Shown here piece by piece: positions 6,620 to 7,889 of a DNA stretch of 7,889 bases. The position numbers were made by a program, and so were the translations under genes. The first letter of the stretch is position 1; each line of letters begins with the position of its first letter. This DNA is from Gemmatimonadaceae bacterium (lineage in GTDB: Bacteria > Gemmatimonadota > Gemmatimonadetes > Gemmatimonadales > Gemmatimonadaceae): the NCBI GenBank assembly GCA_013813605.1, contig JACCRL010000189.1:1-7889 (forward strand), written 5' to 3'. A model generated the notes under the pieces. The model did no database searches. It was not told the origin of the DNA and saw only the letters and a list, made by a program, of their open reading frames with translations.

Positions 6620-7889
6620 ATGACCCATGTAGTGTTGCCGCCGGAAACTGATGCGTCGGATGGCGCGCAGGCGACCATAGAAGAGAATATCCTCCCTCCC
6701 GTGGACATCCGGCCGGCTAATTCCCGACGGACTTTTCTCGCAAGAGCCGTTGCGACAGCTGCGGGAGTTGCCGGAACCGGGGTTCTCGCGCAACGCGTGG
6801 GTACGCTTCGTCGCAGCAGCAGCGCATCCCCGCAGGGCAAGCTTCCAATACCGGGCTTTTTCCATACCCCACCGAAGGATCTTGCCGAACGATGGGGAAC
6901 TCCGTCGCTGCGCCTTGCCAGACGCATCACCATGGGACTCACCGCGGAGGAAGCGCAGTTGGCACGGGCGCGCGGGTTTACGGGATATCTCGATTACCAT
7001 CTCAATCCTTCTGCGATCGATGACGCGGCAGTTGACGCCTTCGTTGCCGCCAATTATCCGCAGACTACCATGGTTGTTGAACAGCTTTACAGCCTGGCCG
7101 CCAACACCGTCCTGACCCAGCTCCAGCAAGCCACGCTTTTCCGCGCCGCATTCTCACAACGTCAACTGTATGAAAGGATGGTCGAGTTCTGGACCGATCA
7201 TTTCAATATCAGCATGCGCGACGTCGGCTACCTCAAGACTGTAGACGACAGGGAAGTCATTCGAAAGCATGCCCTTGGAAAATTCCCCGATATGCTGCGC
7301 GCGAGTGCGCACAGTCCCGCAATGCTGGTTTATCTGGACAACAACATCAGCCGGGCGCCGAAGGTGAACCAGAACTACGCGCGCGAGTTGCTGGAGCTGC
7401 ACACTCTGGGAGTGGATGGCGGCTACACTCAGGAAGACGTGAATGAAGTCGCGCGCTGTTTCAGCGGCTGGACAATTCAGGGAAGAGGAAACTTTCTGTA
7501 CGATCCGAGCGGACACGACAATGCTTCAAAAACTTTCCTTGGCCAGGCGGTTCCTGCGGGTGTTGCAGGATCCCAGGCCGGAGTGAACGACGGCGAACGG
7601 GTTCTGACCTACCTCGCGAATCATCCCAACACTGCAAAATTCATCTCGAAAAAGATGATTGCGTGGCTTCTGCGCTACGACCCATGGCCCACACAGGTAG
7701 ATGCTGTCGCAGCGGTGTATCTCAAGACGGGTGGATCCATTCCGGCCATGATTCGCGAGATACTTACGCCTGACAACATCGCTGCTGCTCCTCCCAAGCA
7801 TAAACGCCCATTCCATTTCGTTGTTTCCGCGCTGCGCGGATTGAATCCGGCTGTGAAGGGTGTGGGTGCCATATCGGGAACCTATCTGA
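6620..7889 (+). CDS. DUF1800 family protein with a Tat signal, 3' partial
   Basis: The frame runs off the right edge after 423 complete codons with no stop. Residues 35-40 (SRRTFL) form a twin-arginine motif with R36-R37. It is followed by a hydrophobic Ala/Val/Gly stretch (ATAAGVAGTGVLA), so the protein should be folded in the cytoplasm and exported by Tat. It has an unusually long 34-residue acidic n-region before the motif. The body matches DUF1800 (PF08811): LRLARRITMGLT near 98-109, FWTDHFNIS (190-198), NYARELLELHTLG (252-264) and VARCFSGWT (277-285). Members are often ~450-600 residues, so the C-terminal part is missing. DUF1800 genes are commonly followed by a DUF1501 gene; that would lie outside this window. 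Biochemical function is not established for this family, so I assign none. The 81-bp gap after gspG suggests separate expression or a looser link to the gsp operon. Confidence 0.88.
   Translation, partial: MTHVVLPPETDASDGAQATIEENILPPVDIRPANSRRTFLARAVATAAGVAGTGVLAQRVGTLRRSSSASPQGKLPIPGFFHTPPKDLAERWGTPSLRLARRITMGLTAEEAQLARARGFTGYLDYHLNPSAIDDAAVDAFVAANYPQTTMVVEQLYSLAANTVLTQLQQATLFRAAFSQRQLYERMVEFWTDHFNISMRDVGYLKTVDDREVIRKHALGKFPDMLRASAHSPAMLVYLDNNISRAPKVNQNYARELLELHTLGVDGGYTQEDVNEVARCFSGWTIQGRGNFLYDPSGHDNASKTFLGQAVPAGVAGSQAGVNDGERVLTYLANHPNTAKFISKKMIAWLLRYDPWPTQVDAVAAVYLKTGGSIPAMIREILTPDNIAAAPPKHKRPFHFVVSALRGLNPAVKGVGAISGTYL

Noticed and set aside
6566..7129. Minus-strand open frames (6566-7129, 6550-6942) and a plus-strand frame at 6750-7115 in the DUF1800 region
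   Set aside because: All overlap the DUF1800 frame, which has a ribosome binding site, a Tat signal and family motifs. The alternatives are low-complexity shadows.

Overview
The window is one strand-coherent gene cluster, all on the + strand. It comes from a GC-rich, diderm (outer-membrane) bacterium. The genes form the core of a type II secretion system (T2SS), followed by a twin-arginine (Tat) exported DUF1800 protein. A PilM/PilN-like GspL, a PDZ-less GspC, a short secretin and a neighbouring DUF1800 gene suggest an environmental lineage outside the classical Proteobacteria. Gemmatimonadota or a relative is my best guess, but this rests on gene style and not on a marker gene.

Layout: 3-815 is the 3' part of a GspL-like inner-membrane protein, cut by the left edge. 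796-1359 is GspM. 1356-1895 is a GspC-like clamp protein with an HR domain. 1892-3421 is the GspD secretin. 3418-4926 is the GspE ATPase. 4923-6122 is the GspF platform protein. 6119-6538 is the GspG major pseudopilin. 6539-6619 is an 81-bp gap with a weak -10-like element, a short direct repeat and a clear ribosome binding site. 6620-7889 is a DUF1800 protein with a Tat signal, cut by the right edge. No stretch over 100 bp lacks a gene, and I see no RNA gene, CRISPR array or mobile element.

How they work together: GspE hydrolyses ATP on the cytoplasmic face of the GspL/GspM/GspF platform and drives assembly of GspG subunits into a periplasmic pseudopilus. GspC links the platform to the N0 domain of the GspD secretin in the outer membrane. 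Every junction from gspM to gspG is a 4-nt stop/start overlap (ATGA or GTGA), which points to one translationally coupled transcript. The order L-M-C-D-E-F-G is a circular permutation of the textbook C-D-E-F-G-H-I-J-K-L-M order. Minor pseudopilin genes (H-K) are absent here and may lie just upstream. The Tat-exported DUF1800 protein would reach the periplasm folded, which is the state in which T2SS substrates are taken, so it is a candidate cargo (inference only).

I find no wholly new system. The main points of interest are the permuted operon, the reduced secretin/GspC pair, and the Tat protein beside the secretion machine.
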